Positions 38,701-52,560 are shown, counted from the first letter of the stretch. The stretch is 55,105 nucleotides of DNA from Bipolaris cookei (GCA_002286855.1 NRSV01000013.1:483224-538328), one strand, 5' to 3'. Made by a program: numbers and translations. Notes: generated by a model not told the origin, from the sequence alone.

Positions 38701-40873
38701 TGATGCTCCTTCTTGGGGCCCAGACTACTTCCATTGGTACGTTCAAAGGCTGCGAAGGGGTTGAATGACTGGCTTCTCTGTTTGGTCCGCCATTGAGTTG
38801 TCGCTTTCGCATTTCTTGCAGTTCAACGCTAACGCCGCGATACAGGTGCAAACGTGTGGCTCAAACATTGGTCAGATGTCAATCAGCGGTATGGTGGAAA
38901 CCCTGATGTGGGACGATATATCGGCATCTACTTCTCGTTTGGTGTAGGGTCAGCTGCACTTGTGGTAGTACAGACCCTCATTCTATGGATCTTCTGCTCG
39001 ATTGAGGTATGTATCTGCTTACTGGGTTAGCTTGGCTTGTGTTTACTGACACCCCCATGTAGGCTAGTCGCAAGCTACATGAGCGGATGGCTTTCGCGAT
39101 ATTCCGCTCGCCAATGAGCTTTTTCGAGACAACGCCTGCAGGACGCATTCTTAACCGCTTCTCAAGGTAAGTCGTCATTCTTACTTGGGGCAGTTTCAAT
39201 GGATCGGCCTTTGTTTTCTCATGAACTGTTCGTTGGAAGATTCCGCGGAGGACTCTTCTTCGGCTCTAGCGTGTATGCCGACATTTGCTAACTTCACGTA
39301 CCAGTGACATCTACAGAGTAGACGAGGTGCTAGCGTAAGTCACTTCCCATTCCCTAACGCACTTGCAGCAGATTGTCTAACGTACGCTTGTAGCCGAACG
39401 TTCAACATGCTCTTTGTTAATTCTGCTCGAGGTATGCAGCCACCCCGCACCCAACCCGGTGTGTAACACTTGACTGACCGATGTAGCCGGGTTTACCCTT
39501 GTCGTTATCTCATGGTCGACACCAGCCTTTGTGGCTCTCATTTTGCCGCTGGGCGCGCTTTATCTCTACATTCAGCGATATTACCTGCGCACGTCGCGAG
39601 AGCTTAAGCGCCTCGACAGTGTGAGCCGAAGCCCGATTTATGCACACTTTCAGGAGAGTTTGAGTGGCATGAGTACGATTCGCGCCTACAACCAACAGAA
39701 GCGTTTCGAGATGGAGAATGAATGGCGCGTTGATGCTAATCTACGCGCATACTACCCCTCCATCAGTGCCAATCGATGGCTTGCAGTTCGTCTAGAGTTT
39801 CTTGGCTCGGTTATCATCCTGGCTGCTGCGGGTTTCGCCATCATTTCCGTCTCGAGCCACAGCGGACTTGACGCTGGTTGGGTCGGTCTGGCCATGTCCT
39901 ATGCGCTCCAGATTACACAGAGTCTCAACTGGATCGTCCGGCAGACCGTTGAGGTGGAGACCAACATTGTCTCTGTGGAACGTGTGCTTGAGTATGCCGC
40001 ATTGCCCAGCGAAGCGCCCGAAATCATCTCCAAGAATAGACCACCAATCAGCTGGCCAGCACAAGGCGCTGTTGCTTTCAACAACTACAGCACTAGGTAC
40101 CGACCTGGCCTGGACCTAGTGTTGAAGAATATCAACCTCTCCATCAAGTCAAAGGAGAAGATTGGTGTTGTTGGGCGTACTGGTGCTGGCAAGAGTTCAC
40201 TTACCCTTGCGCTGTTCCGTATCATCGAACCCACAGAGGGTTTTGTAAGCATTGACAATCTCAACACAAGCACCATTGGACTCTTGGATCTTCGTCGACG
40301 TTTGGCTATCATTCCCCAAGATGCCGCGCTCTTTGAAGGCACTGTACGCGACAACTTGGACCCTGGGCATGTGCACGATGATACCGAGCTTTGGAGCGTC
40401 CTAGGTATGTTTTCTCTATACTCAATAAGATACAATAGCTAACGATCATCCCAGAACACGCCCGCCTCAAGGACCACATCGCCTCCATGCCCGGCAAGCT
40501 CGACGCCACCGTCAACGAAGGTGGCTCTAACTTCTCCGCTGGCCAACGCCAACTCGTCTCGCTTGCTCGCGCCCTGCTCACCCCCTCTAACATCCTCGTC
40601 CTCGACGAAGCCACGGCCGCCGTCGACGTCGAAACAGACGCCATGCTCCAAAGCACCCTCCGCGCCCCCATGTTCAGCAACCGCACCATCATCACTATCG
40701 CGCACCGCATCAACACTATCCTTGACAGCGACCGCATCATCGTACTAGATAAGGGTGAAGTCAAGGAATTCGATTCCCCCGCTGAACTTGTGAAGAGTAA
40801 GGGGTTGTTTTACGAACTTGTTAAGGAGGCAGGGTTGCTTAATGCGTTGGATATTTCGCAGGCTTCACTGTAA
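35703..40873 (+). CDS. ABCC (MRP/Ycf1-type) full ABC transporter, 8 exons
   Basis: Predicted exons: 35703-35984, 36057-38736, 38846-39006, 39063-39166, 39305-39334, 39394-39431, 39487-40404, 40455-40873. All junctions are GT-AG and in phase, giving 1,543 residues, close to yeast Ycf1 (1,515). The order is an N-terminal TMD0 with several membrane spans, TMD1, NBD1, regulatory linker, TMD2, NBD2. NBD1 has GRVGAGKSS (37743), LSGGQKA (38013) and LLDD. NBD2 has GRTGAGKSS (40172), the FSAGQ signature (40532) and LVLDEATAAVD. The linker is Ser-rich and acidic, as in Ycf1. Such pumps move glutathione conjugates or metals into the vacuole or out of the cell. It is 12 kb beyond the SDR across transposons, so it is probably a core gene, not the cluster exporter. 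Confidence 0.9.
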
Positions 40874-43800
40874 GGGTTTAATTCGTAGTGACTGTTAAGT
40901 AGATAGGGCGAATGAGGGGAAGATGGTGTATTATCATTAAAAAGGAAAAAGAAAGTCTTGTATATTTGGATTCCAAGGTGTAATGATATGTAGAAATCAT
41001 ATGCGCATTCCGAGGTTTACTTCTTTTTTGTTTTTTTGTTGGCTATATACAAGCTTGTTAACCGAGCGTAGTCCGCGGGGGGCGGAAGCGGAAGAGAAAA
41101 TTATTCTTTTTTAGCTTCCTTTCTTCTTCCTTTTGCTTCTTTCTTGATTTATTTTCCCGCTTCGTGCCGTGCCGTACCGTTCCGTGCCGCTTGGTGGCTT
41201 GGTATGAGAGTTTTAGGTTTGCTGTAGGGGTGTGGGAATTTTGCGGGAAAAAACAGAGGGAGATGGCACATATAGGGGTGCATGGGATATAGCAAAGGAA
41301 TCACAGTGAAGAAGGAAATGGGAGAGCGTATTATGTGTTGGAATATTCTTGATTTGAAGGTTCAGAAACTGAGGTCGTGGATTTGTGTACTGTTCGATTT
41401 ATATTTCAAACGCGCTTCTGATGTGGGGTTGAATCTTGATTCAAATGTGTTTTAGAAGCGTGCAGGTGTATGCATGGTGGAGATGGAATTTGCATTCCTT
41501 ATCTTGTAGTTTTACAAAAGGAGGATCACGTTGGGATGTAGGCAGTATGTTACGCTGATTTCTCTACCTTGAAACCGAAGATAGAGAAAAGGTCATGTAT
41601 GAGATGTCCACGTTTCCTTGTTTTTTGTCTTTGGCGCTTAATTGAGGTGTAATGGTAGAGGTGTTGTCTCGTGTATTGAGTTTTGACTTGCTTTCTTGGA
41701 TAGCAGAGATGGTAGTGGCAGTGAATCATTTGAAGCTTATATTATCGCAGACATGTGCGGTGTTTTGTATGCTAGCACCAAAGCAGAATCTCAGAGATTA
41801 TTCAGATGTCAGTGTTGAACTAGAGACATGCGTGTAATCTCATTTCCTGTCTACGCTTCATGCGGATGTGGCGTAATCAGCACGTTTCATGACCACAACA
41901 AATCTCGATGAGGCACTGCTGACACAAAAGTGGCAGTCGGTGAGCGGACGAATTTTGAATTGAGCGTCCTTGTGTCACATTGCATACACGAGGCTCTTTG
42001 CTCCTGACTCGGTTGTGTAACCTCGCGTGGAGAAACGTTACGCCTTCCGATGGCTGAAGGGTGAGCCTTGGATCATTATGCACCTTGAGGTAGCAAGGAG
42101 TGAAACGAATGGCTGGGGGAAGTGGATGAATATCCGAACGGGAGTGCCATCTGCCGGCGGAACGGTTGCAGCCACACCGCGTTGCTGGGGTAGGTGAATT
42201 CCTGTGTGGCGGCATGAAAGTCGTGGAATGGTGCATTGCATGATCTCCGCACCGCTAGTCTAGTGTGCTCCCGTTACGGTAGGCGCCGCGTTCCAGAATA
42301 TTTGTTACAGATGGTCGTCATAGCCAGATTCTTTCGACTCGATGCGAAGTCATGTGGTTATGAGCGGATAATCAGTTGTCCAACATTCAGAGTAGAATAA
42401 GAGATAGGAAGACGACATTCTACGGCATTCTACAGCAGGTGGTGTCTATATTGAAAACAGTAAGTTTTGGCGAGGTTAGTGAAGTTGCTTATGCATTATG
42501 TCTCTTGATATCGATCGGTCATGCTTCATGTCAGATTGGAAACAGGATCTTTTGCCGGCCACCTGGTAAGCGATCTCGCGGTACACTGGTATACGAGATC
42601 GAGCCAGATTTATGGGAAATCGGTGATGACTCGTCCGGAATGAGATTTAGTAACAGACTGTCGGAAAATGATATTTTTTTTAGTTGATGGACTTTTGGAC
42701 GCTATTGCAAAATCTTCCAGCAGTTGCGACGCGTGCCCATTTATACTTGGCCATTCGAAGTTCGGATGAACTGTATGTGTCTTAAACAGGTGTACAAGGG
42801 TGGCAGGTGATAGGCGAGGCGGTAATGCAAAAGTCCTCGGAAGTGCTGCTAACTGTATCATACCAGGCATACTGATTGTCAGATGCCGCTAAACCCTGCA
42901 AGAGCGCTGCTTGAATGGTTCGCGTGGGGGTGTATGTGGAATTTCAGTAGTAAAGAAAATAGAGCTTAGATCAGAAGTGGTTCATGAATACCTTTTGTTC
43001 GAGTGCTTCTTGAATAGAATATGGATAAATTGTCCGAAGCTGCAAAAGGGAGTCAGCCGGAGGCACCGGTTTTACATAATAGTCGGACGGGATTCGAAGA
43101 TCTGCATAGTGGGATTGAGCGATAACGGCTCCATGCACGTCACTGTCGTCTGTACCGCCTTCTGTAAGTATCCTTGCGGTGAAAACGTCTAGGACCCTGG
43201 CATAGTCTATCGCTCATCATTTTACCATTTGGACTTGGGAAACCTGCAGAAGACCCAAAGAGGGTTACAAGGTGTGTCTGGGGATGTAGCCAGCGCGAAA
43301 TAGCGTCTCCACAAGCTTTGATGGAGGAAGAACTGTTGGCTAGAGCCTCATATAACTGTACAGCTGCTATTGCTGATCAAGACGCATCCGCGGACCCCCG
43401 TTTTATAGCAAATTCCCTGAGTGTTTGCCGTCAGGGGTCGCGAAAAGGCTTGGTTGGGAGGCCGTGAGTTGTAGCAGCGGATGGTTGTGATAATTCTATA
43501 GGCCCGTGCCAGCTAGACATGGGTTCCTAGAGGGCACAGTTAATAACATCGGTCCTATTGCTGTTGTCCCTCTGGAAATCCTGTTCGCTGCCTTCTATCC
43601 TTGATACTGGAATCCTGTCCTAGTTCGTCATATCAGAACGGTCCTCACAAGATCGGTCAGTATCGTGGCTAGTGTGTCACGCTCCTTTTCCTTGACCGAG
43701 TTAGGCTGGTCGAACACGCCTTCGAGTTCGCGTTGATCTGACTTGGGAAGCGGAGAAGAGCACTGTTGGTTTGAAAGCTGGGACACAGAGTAGATCTTGC

Positions 43801-44079
43801 TCCTTCAGGTAAGCATTGTTCACACAAAGAGCTAAGTGAAGTTTGCGAAGCCAGATGCCATGTCCCGCAGGTCATGTGTGAGCCATCTTGACCTCATCTG
43901 TTTTGTTAGTCTGTGCTGTATATGAGGTTTTGCTTACAGACGGGTTATATGTTGGATTGATATACGGGCTCATCATGATTTAGGATTCTTCACGATTGCG
44001 GCGCTATCTTCGACTGCTTTCTGGCATATGCACATATTGATGGGTTAAGGCCTGTTAGTTGCAGCTCAGTATATCATCC
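40874..44079. other. Long intergenic region without a recognised gene
   Basis: 3.2 kb. Small open frames occur (for example 42376-42687 + and 43669-43875 -), but none has a known motif, signal peptide or clear intron pattern. A non-coding RNA or a very divergent gene cannot be excluded. Confidence 0.4.
41095..41190 (+). repeat. Pyrimidine tract and CGTGC pentamer repeat
   Basis: A CT-rich run at about 41100-41157 is followed by imperfect CGTGC/CGTAC pentamers (41163-41190). It could be promoter-like or a simple repeat. Confidence 0.45.
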
Positions 44080-46038
44080 ATGGCACGGTCACGATCCCGG
44101 CCCGTGAACCTACCGAACGGTCAACAACGAATACGGTCGAAGCGTGGCGCTGCAATGGAAGTGGACCAATATGGCGATGATCCGTGGGCGAATGGCGGTG
44201 GTGGGGTTGCTCGAAGACCACAGGCAAGTGCATCTCCTTATGTGTCCAGCTCACTAACACTGGCAAGAACGAGGATATATGCTAACTTATATAGGAAAAA
44301 TCCTCACGTCTCCCCGAAGTACCAGTGGCCATCAAAGAGGATGAATCACGAACCGATGTCGCGATACCTATTCCCATCGCACAGACTTGCTGGAAGGTCA
44401 CCTCCCCGGGTGGCCACGAGCAGCTGTGCTACGAGCCCATTCTCGGCTTCGAGCACCTGTGGAGCGGTCCAGGACCGTCACAGGGAAATAATACCTGCTT
44501 CGATGCCTCGCCTAAAGCCGCTTCCTTACAGCTATGCCAGCCGACTGTGGCCCAAGGACTAGGTAGGGCACCTAGTGAATCCAGAATGCAGTACAATCCA
44601 CGAAAGAGAACTCGATCCAGTAGACGGAAGCTACGTTCGCAGCCCGTAGCTCAGAGCACAAGCGATAAGGAGGATGGGCGGCCTGGCGAGGATGTCAAGA
44701 TTACGACTGAGCAGTCATACACCTTCTGCATTGGCGACATTGACGAGTTGAAGAAATTCTTCCGCCGGAGACTTGATGAGCTTACTATGAAACCCTTACG
44801 CCCTATTGTTACAGCTTGGATTAAGCAGATTGAGCCTAAGCGGTTAAGCCGTTATGGCCCATACCATAAAAAGCTGCCCAAAGACCGGCCCTCGGAATGC
44901 TCTCCACCCTGGTGGCCTCAGGATGTTAACTATGAAGAGCCATCACACCTCGATAAGGCGGGTAGGTAGCCACCCTGATTCTGTATGGGCCAGCAGCTAA
45001 AGTTTCTTAGGGCTCTTGACGCTAGCAGTCGACATTATGCTTCAACACCGTCTCATCGACAAGGAAAAGCGTAGAGGTTCTTGGGTAGCGAAACTTCGGC
45101 AAGCAGCCCAGTATGCTGTTGAAACAACACCTCCCGAGCAATTCTCTTCATCCAAAGGATCCCAATTTAGTGAGAAGATGCAAAGTCGGGCCCTAGCAGA
45201 GATCCTGCCCAACCTGTTCGAGATTGCGCAGCTTTACGAGGACCACTTTGCATGGCACCGCCACTACGAGGGCTCTGGTATTCCAGATCCTGGTAAAGGA
45301 AAGCGGGTGACCTGGCAACCGCTCACTAGGCCAGCCCGCCAGTCTGCGACTCCTAGAAAGCGCCCTCGAACAACTAAAGGAGGCCCGGTCCCTAGCTCAG
45401 AAACCGGCGCCCAACCTTCTGAAGATGAGGCCGAGATAGACGACTGTGTAACCTCGTCTTACCTGCGCGGCCAAGAACTGGCTTCGGAGCATCCTGAGGG
45501 ATCTGATATCTTCGGGTCAAAGGAAACTCTACAGCAGACACCCGTCTCGGCCTGTGGAGATACAGCTGCTTCCCTCTATACGTGCCCTTGTAGTACCATT
45601 ACGACACCCAACGTTTCTTTTGGGCAACCAATACAAGGGCTTCCTTTGGGCGAGAAGATGTACCTAGACGTCAAGATGCCTGTTTGCACACCGCTCCATG
45701 ATCACATCTACATCAATGGCAGCCATCAAATGCAGTGCTCTGATAGTGACCCAGGGTACAATCAATACTCGGTTCATCTACAGCAAGACGGCTGCCCCCT
45801 TTCCAGCGCGTCTCAATCCGTATTTACTTCGTGCTCGACACCATTGTATCACCATCCATTTCCTGCATTTGATGCGCCCTTTTCTCATCCGGTTGAGCAT
45901 GTAGCATTCCATGACGACGCTTGCTATCATCATGGCTACAAGATGCATATTTCGTCACCGGCTAATTCTCTGCACTTATTCCACGATACACCCAATGATG
46001 CTGCCATGGCATGCCAGGCGGAGGCGCCTCGATACTAA
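44080..46038 (+). CDS. YDR124W-like helical-bundle protein (DUF2841)
   Basis: Exons 44080-44223, 44295-44961 and 45011-46038 join in phase to 612 residues. The middle part (about residues 187-300) has the family signature: PLRPIVTAWIKQIEPKR, YGPYHKKLP, then PPWWP and the following helices up to EILPNLFEIAQLY. The N-terminus is basic and low-complexity, and the C-terminal third is Cys/His/Ser-rich with no known domain. The first intron uses the rarer GC donor (AG|GCAAGT) with GCTAAC and TATAG at its end; the second is 49 bp with GTAGGT. Molecular function is unknown; homologues are fungal only. Confidence is high for the gene, moderate for the N-terminal exon. Confidence 0.8.
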
Positions 46039-47003
46039 CATTGCACAACTTGGCGTGTATATATCGGATTGATTTCCAGTCTCTTTTGACTCATGATGCT
46101 CTGCATCCACGATTTACAGCCGCGGATATTTCATCAGCTTGGCTTCGCAACTTTCGCATTTTGTTCTACACTGGCAAAGTGATGGCCACAATGCTGGCTG
46201 CTTCGGCACATTAGCTGAAACATGTTTCGGATTTCGATTGTCAGATTTTCAAACTTTTTGTTTCCTCAGTCCATCGTGTCTTGCAACATACCCTCTACGA
46301 CGTAACGCCGCTCACGACTGCATTGCAATGACTTCGGTACACCTTGATGACTGTTTGAAGGAGAAATGTAATTGGGGATTGTGGTAAGTGTTATTGGGCT
46401 GGTGGTCTGCTTTTACTGCGAGGCGTCATACATGTAATTGGAAATCATAGAGTTAGCAGAGGAGATGTGTTGGGAAAGGTCATGAAGCAGACGACCACAG
46501 TATGAGCTTCTGTAGTACTAAGGGGATGGCGACGTAGCCCAAGCGACTGCACGTTGATAGAAAAGACGCGCAAGCGTCGCACATTATTAGCCAAAAATAT
46601 TTCGGGTATGTTACATCAAAGAGGGACCCAAGAGCAAGATGCGCAAAAGTGTTGGAGGTCCTGACTACGACTAGGCCCAGAGGGTAGTGTGCAATGGTGC
46701 GGATATACAGAGGTACGGTGGTGAGGTGGCAGGGAGCCACACGCGTGCCAAGGCGCTAGTACCGCGTCACAGGCCCAGGCTTGTGAAGTCCATCGCACCT
46801 CATTGTTCGCGACTTCAATGGGTCTTTGTTGCATTCCAGCAGCCGCCAGTCGTTCTCAACCCGACTCGGCCAGCAGCATACGCCCAGAACCCCGAATCAA
46901 ACTCGTTTCCATATCCGACACCAGAGCATTCCGAAGATCTGATCATTGACTGACGTTGCTCACTGATCGCGCACGAAACGCATCTTGTGATAGAGTCGCG
47001 ACT
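46039..47003. other. Intergenic, upstream of SAC3
   Basis: No gene was recognised. It contains the 3' end of the DUF2841 gene and the SAC3 promoter. Confidence 0.4.
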
Positions 47004-50000
47004 ATGGCGACTCCGCGCGGTGGAAGAGGTGGTGGGAGCGAGAGAGGACGCAGTGGAAGAGGCAGTTACACTCCGAATTCGAACCGTGGACGTGGAAAGA
47101 ACAACGCGCAGAGCGACGATGAGCGACCGGCGCAAAGCCTTTATACGCGCGGACAGGGACGACAACACACGGGCGGCAGTAGGGGCGGTTCAAATGGCAA
47201 TGGTGGCTTCAATGCGCGGGTCGGCCATTTCGTTTCTTCGTAAGTTCTCGTGTTTCCTCTGACATGGCTACAGGTCGTGGGCGGACCAAGGGCGTCATCA
47301 CCCGGATACACTGCACATCATCACCATTCTTGAGACATATGCCAGACGAGGGCTTCCTGTGGCTGCTCGCGGCCTATTCTAACCGGATATCTCTAGGAAC
47401 GCTTTTGCCTCGAACAAGAACAGCACGCCGAACTTTGCGCCCCACGAATATCAGAAACGTCTGAACTATGTACGAGCTTTTCTACGCATACTTCGGGGCA
47501 GCGCTGATAGGACTAGATTAAATCAGAGCGACCCAAGATTCGTGAACAATTCATCAAAAATGGGCTCATGAACCCAGAAGGCCAGATGCGCCTAAGCGAC
47601 TCAGTCAAGCTCTACGGCATATGCGAGGAAATGTGCCCAGAGTACGAGCGCGTGCGTCGCATCGTTGAGCTAGATGTTAAAGCGCCGGAATGCGTGAGTA
47701 TCAATTGCAATGTCCAAAGTATTCTCACTGATCTGCGCAGACCCCCGAGACCCAACACCTACCCAGCCGCAGCCAGCGCATACCAGACGAGTCGCGCATG
47801 GTCAAGGCATATGCGCGCTCTGCAGCGGGCATGGATGTAGAACTGGTCTCAGAGATTCGCTCGCCCTCCACTTGCCTGGTAAGTCGCCAGCAGCCTCTAA
47901 GCAGTAGTTAACTAACTACTGTAGAAAACCCTCAAGTACCTTTTTGGGCGACTGGACGAAGACGACTTCCAATTCCTTCACTCGTGGCTTTGGGACCGAA
48001 CACGAGCCGTCCGGAAGGACTTGCGCACTCAGCGCATTGAGAACAAGATCGATATCGCAATCCTCCTCACTTCCCTCGAGTACAGCGCCCGTTTCTACAT
48101 GCTATCGGCTCATCACATGGCTCAGAGTACAAAGGACGATTACTCGCATCAGCAGGATGTTGAGCAATTAAATCAAACTTTGATCTCACTAAAGGAGCGA
48201 TATGGCGACAATCGGCGAGCTGGCATTGTGTCAGAGAATGAGGCCGAGTTCTGGGCGTATCGCTTGATTTTGGCTCCTATTTATGCCAATACACAGCTCG
48301 AGAACGAGTTACATCGCTTGCCCAGCGACCTGCGAAACAATCCACGAGTGAAGACTGCCTTGGAAATCTTCCGCGTTCTCAAAACAATCATCATTCACAG
48401 AAACTATGACAATTTCGTTCAATGCCAGTCCAACTGGAAGGTTTTCTGGGATCTGATCAAGTCGCCGAGAGTCTCATACCTGATGGCATGCGCTGCTGCG
48501 ATCTGCTTCAATAGGGTGCGCCACGTCGTACTCGACTCGGTTTGGCGTGCCTATCGAGTTGGCCAATACAGACATCAAGTCAGTGTTGAAGAGTGGACGA
48601 CTGGCAAATTGAGAGAAGCCCTGGGCATGGATACTGACTCGGAGGCGGTTCAATTCTGTGAAGCTCACGGTTTCGTGTTTGAAGTGAACGAAGCAGGTCA
48701 GACTTTCTTGGATATCAAGCAAAAGAGTTATGAAAGGAAAGCTGTGGTCCTTCCCAAAGCCGATGTCAAACCTCAATTCTTCTCCGCATCGATTGTTGAG
48801 GCCAAACGTCACGGCCGTCCACTTTCAGCCGTCATCGCAGGCTTGACAATACAAGAGGCCAAGAAGGGCAGTTTCTCTTTTAACAATGCATTCGCAAATC
48901 AAGTTGGTCAAGCGGAAGACCAGACATCATTGTTTGTTCCAGAGAAACCCAACATCTTTTCTCAGCAGTCAAATGGGTCAAAGCTATTAGGTGGCGGTTT
49001 CAGCCTCAACCCAACGGCTTCTCCGTTCCAATCCAGCAGTGCACCCGCAGAAAGTCCTAATCCTTTCGCAAAGGCTCCCCAATCGGGCGTGTTCGACCCT
49101 TCAAATAATCCCATCAAATTCGCGTCGCCAGCAGATGCGAACACGAACCCGTTTCTTCAGCAAAATAACTCTACGCCTTTCCAATCTGCCCTGCTCCCGC
49201 CTTCAACAAATCCCTTCTTGAAACACAGCACTACTCCGCCTCACCCTACAACGTCTGCGACACCAAGCAACCCTTTTCTACCTTCGGCGTTTACAGCTGC
49301 ACAGTCGAAATTCCAATCACAAGATTCAACTTTAAAACCTGAGCCGGCCCCACCAGCTGAGGCTCCTAAGCCTACTCCCGCATTCAATTTCACTACACCA
49401 GGCTTCAACTTTGCACCTCCACAGGAGACTCCAGAACTTGAGGTTTCTTCCACACTAGCAGGGCTACCCCCCCAAGAAGATACCTCCGCACAAGAAGCTG
49501 AAGCTAAAGCGCAAAGAGCAGAAAAAGCGCAGCTCGAAGCAGCTGAGAAACAACGACGGGAAGATGAGGCACGGCAGCGTGTGCAAGAAGCGCAACGGGC
49601 AAAGCAAGCAAAAGAGGAGGAACAAAAGAGGGAAGCTGCTGCCGCGGTAGAACGCCAACAAAAAGAGCAGGCAGAACGAGAGCGCAGAGCACGTGAGGAG
49701 CAGGAGGAATTGGTCCGACAAGCGAGACAACGTCAGGCACAAGAGGAGGAAGCTCGGGCGAAACGACTACGTGAAATGGATTCGGCATTACGTGCGCTTA
49801 CGTCAGATGTCACGTTTGACCCCCAGGAAGGACTGTTGATGCAGTTCATCGAAAATGCGGTCATCAACATTTCTAATGAAGCTGCAAAATCAGTGGAGAT
49901 GGAGAGGAGAGTGGCGCATGTGGATCGCAAGTACGAAAATTATTTGGTGGAATTGAAGCGGGCGGGGTTAGCTAAGATTATGGCGGCGGTTCAAAAGAAG

Positions 50001-51608
50001 AAGCGAATGCAAAAGGCTAAAGAGAGGAGGAGACGATTGAAAGAGCGGCAGATTCGGACGATATCGATGGGAGAGACGGAGCACACAGATGCGTCTGTCC
50101 TTGGGCAGACTATTGCCCTGAACCATGAAGCCGTGCCAACAAGTCAGTCCAATGGCTATGCAGCGCCGCAGCAACGTTCATTTAACACTCGGCGTGCTAA
50201 ACGAACAGAAGAGCGGCGAAACGCGCAGGTCTCCGAAGCAATCAACACAACAAATCTTGACGCAACTCCTAGCAACCCAGGTCCTAGGGAAACAGGCCGT
50301 TCTCACAACAATCTGTCAAACACAAACACAAGCAAGGACAGTTCTTCAGCACTGGCTTATTCGCAAGCCTACCGCCAGGCTGCTGCAACGGCACCTATAG
50401 ATCGAACGGAGACGGACTGGTTTAAACTACGAGCGATGGGCATTGACCCTAGCAAACACCGGAAGAGGAGTTTTGACTTTACCTCTTCCGATGACGAAAA
50501 GCCAAAGCTGGCTGAGTCCAAGCGACCTAAGCTGTTATCAAATTCTCCTTCAGTAGAGAGTCAATTACCACCTACGCCTAAGACTATGGACGAAGAGCAG
50601 GGTGATCGGGCTGAAGCCATCAAACGATCCTTCAAGGGCTTGACATACACAATATCACCGTCTCAGTCGATCAACGGGGCTGCCTCTATCAGTGGTCGAA
50701 CCTCATTCAACGACTCTACCAGCAGCCTAATCGAAAGAGCTCGAAGGATAGTGGCCGGCGTCAAGTCCGAAATGCCGCCACCTCCGCACACCAATAGCGC
50801 AATGTCTGTTTATAGAGCTGATTCCTTTGACGGAAATGCCAGCCAACTCATTGCACACGCCAAAGGGCTTGCAGGACGTTATGATACAACTTCAAATGTA
50901 CAGCACGACTGGAGCCGCAGCGTCCCCAATCTTGGCTTCTCAGCATCTCAGAGCCAGCGGTCGATGTATGGTAACAGTAGCTTCGGCAGCACGGTGTCGA
51001 CCAAGGACCGTCCAGCATACTGGGGACGCACAAGCCGATTTGTACCTCGCCATCTCTACGGCCGTGGTGCGGATGCTGTTCGCGCCTACAGAGTAGAGCA
51101 GGGCCTTAGCAAGTCACCCTCCAGCACACGACCGGCTAGTACAGAGCCTATGAGTTTTTCGTCTCCAATCCCAATCCAGCAGTCGTTTGTCCAGCACACG
51201 CAGGCCCAAGCCCAGGGCTACAATCAAGAACAATACAGCGACACGGAAGAAGCCAGTGGCGTTGACGTCATTGATGTTGACGCCGAAGACTCAAATGCCG
51301 TCATGACCGATGATGAGGAATTTGTCGGTGCACAAAGCTCGTATCCTGGCTCTCAGCTTCCTGCTGCCCAGTCCGGTCATCAAGACTACGATGAAGACGC
51401 AGATTCCGAGATGCTGGAAGGCGAGGACGACAATGAACTCCTCGACTACGACGAGTATGACGAGGTTGACGAGGACGAAGAGATTGTAGATGATTTCGAC
51501 GAAGAGGAAGACGAGTCTGAAGAAGAAGAAGAAGAGGATGATGATGGGGGCGAAAACACCATGAAACCCGGAGCAACCGAAGACGACGCCATTGAGCTTT
51601 CCGACTAG
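47004..51608 (+). CDS. SAC3: SAC3/GANP family mRNA export factor
   Basis: Proposed exons 47004-47239, 47397-47469, 47517-47693, 47741-47878 and 47925-51608 join in phase to 1,435 residues. The protein scaffolds the TREX-2 complex, which couples transcription to mRNA export at nuclear pores. It has an N-terminal RGG-rich stretch and then the SAC3/GANP domain, with CEEMCPEYER, the KTLKYLFGRLDEDD region and the PCI-like helices to about residue 430. Phe/Pro/Asn-rich linkers with many NPF motifs follow, then a long Glu/Arg/Gln coiled coil (about 730-830) and an acidic tail (about 1364-1434). The last four exons are well supported. The first intron (157 bp) is the least certain, because the intervening DNA could hide a small exon. 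Confidence 0.88.
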
Positions 51609-51925
51609 GATCTTTTTCTTTGCCAAGGAGAGAATGTATTATATTTTATCCAAAGAAGCGTTTTATATCAGCATAGCGATGGTGTTTTTCTATCTATTTT
51701 TATTGTCTTTTACCGTTTTGCTGGTCAAGGACAGGGTGGAACAGTATGCACAGGTGTGAGTAGAAAAAGATACCCAGTTACTAGCTACGGAATGCGGTGC
51801 TTCAGCGAGCGGTGTTCAAAAGTAAATGGAAAATAGTTCAGTACTCAAACAAATCTGTCTACCTTTGCAATACACTACACAGTCTTATCACGAACGGCTA
51901 AGTGAACTTAAAAGCAAATCTTCAA
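51609..51925. other. Intergenic, 3' flank of SAC3
   Basis: AT-rich 3' flank; no gene recognised. Confidence 0.4.
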
Positions 51926-52560
51926 CTACGTAGGATGATACGCCTTATACACCTGCAGCGCCCCCTCGACACTCTGCACCACCCCAAAGAAAACTGTCAA
52001 GCACAAAATCACCATGGCAACTCAAAACGTATACCATTGCGCCTTATCCCGCCTATCCCGCCACTGCTGCGCAATCGACCCCCGATGCGGCGCCTCGAAC
52101 ACCCTCTCCAGCGCCCCCAAGTGCTTCCTCCAATATCTAAAGTCGCTAGCTCGACAATCCCTCAATCGGCCTAGTTCCAAAATACGCATATCGACGCCCC
52201 CCAGTGCAGGTGAATGCGTGATCCACTCCCTCGTTTTGGTATCGTTGGCCGGGAAAAGCAAGGCCAGTGTATCCAGTGTCTCCGCTGCTAGACCATCTGG
52301 TAGCACGCCATCTTGCCATTGCAGAAAGGAAGCGTGGTGGAAGATGTAGAGTTGCTTCCCACCACGCGAGAAGTGTAAGTGGTCTGCTAGGTTATTGGTC
52401 CAGGAGATTTCGACGCCGCAGTAGCGGTGCAGTTTGTAGGCTGCCGGGACCTGCGATATGAAGTGCGAGCGGAGAAGGTCTTGCAGGCTGGATGATGGGC
52501 ACGCCCAGGTGAGGTCCCAGATTCGAGGTTCAGTTGATAGGAATGACGCTATACGTAAGA
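51926..52560 (-). pseudogene. Fungal hypothetical protein with C-terminal membrane anchor, truncated
   Basis: The minus strand is open from about 52560 down to TAG at 51926-51928, except for TGA at 52022-52024. It reads RIWDLTW, SWTNNLADHL, LYIFHHASFL and ETLDTLALLFP, then WYTF-stop-VAMVILCLTVFFG and ends KAYHPT. This is a widespread, uncharacterised fungal family whose C-terminus is a single membrane segment. The family carries Trp at the stop position, so TGG to TGA is likely. The N-terminal half is absent: upstream of about 52555 the sequence belongs to a different gene on the other strand. Confidence 0.65.

Noticed and set aside
35703..40873. ABC transporter as the dedicated exporter of the NRPS product
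   Set aside because: It lies beyond 9 kb of transposons, has a complete Ycf1-like architecture with TMD0 and sits among core genes. A link is possible but not supported.
43669..43875. Small Cys-containing minus-strand frame as a secreted effector
   Set aside because: No hydrophobic signal peptide, only four Cys without spacing pattern, and no supporting context.
47274..47363. Extra SAC3 exon beginning GTCGTGGGCGG
   Set aside because: Reading it in the required phase leads to a stop or to an exon end of wrong phase. Direct splicing from 47239 to 47397 keeps the frame.
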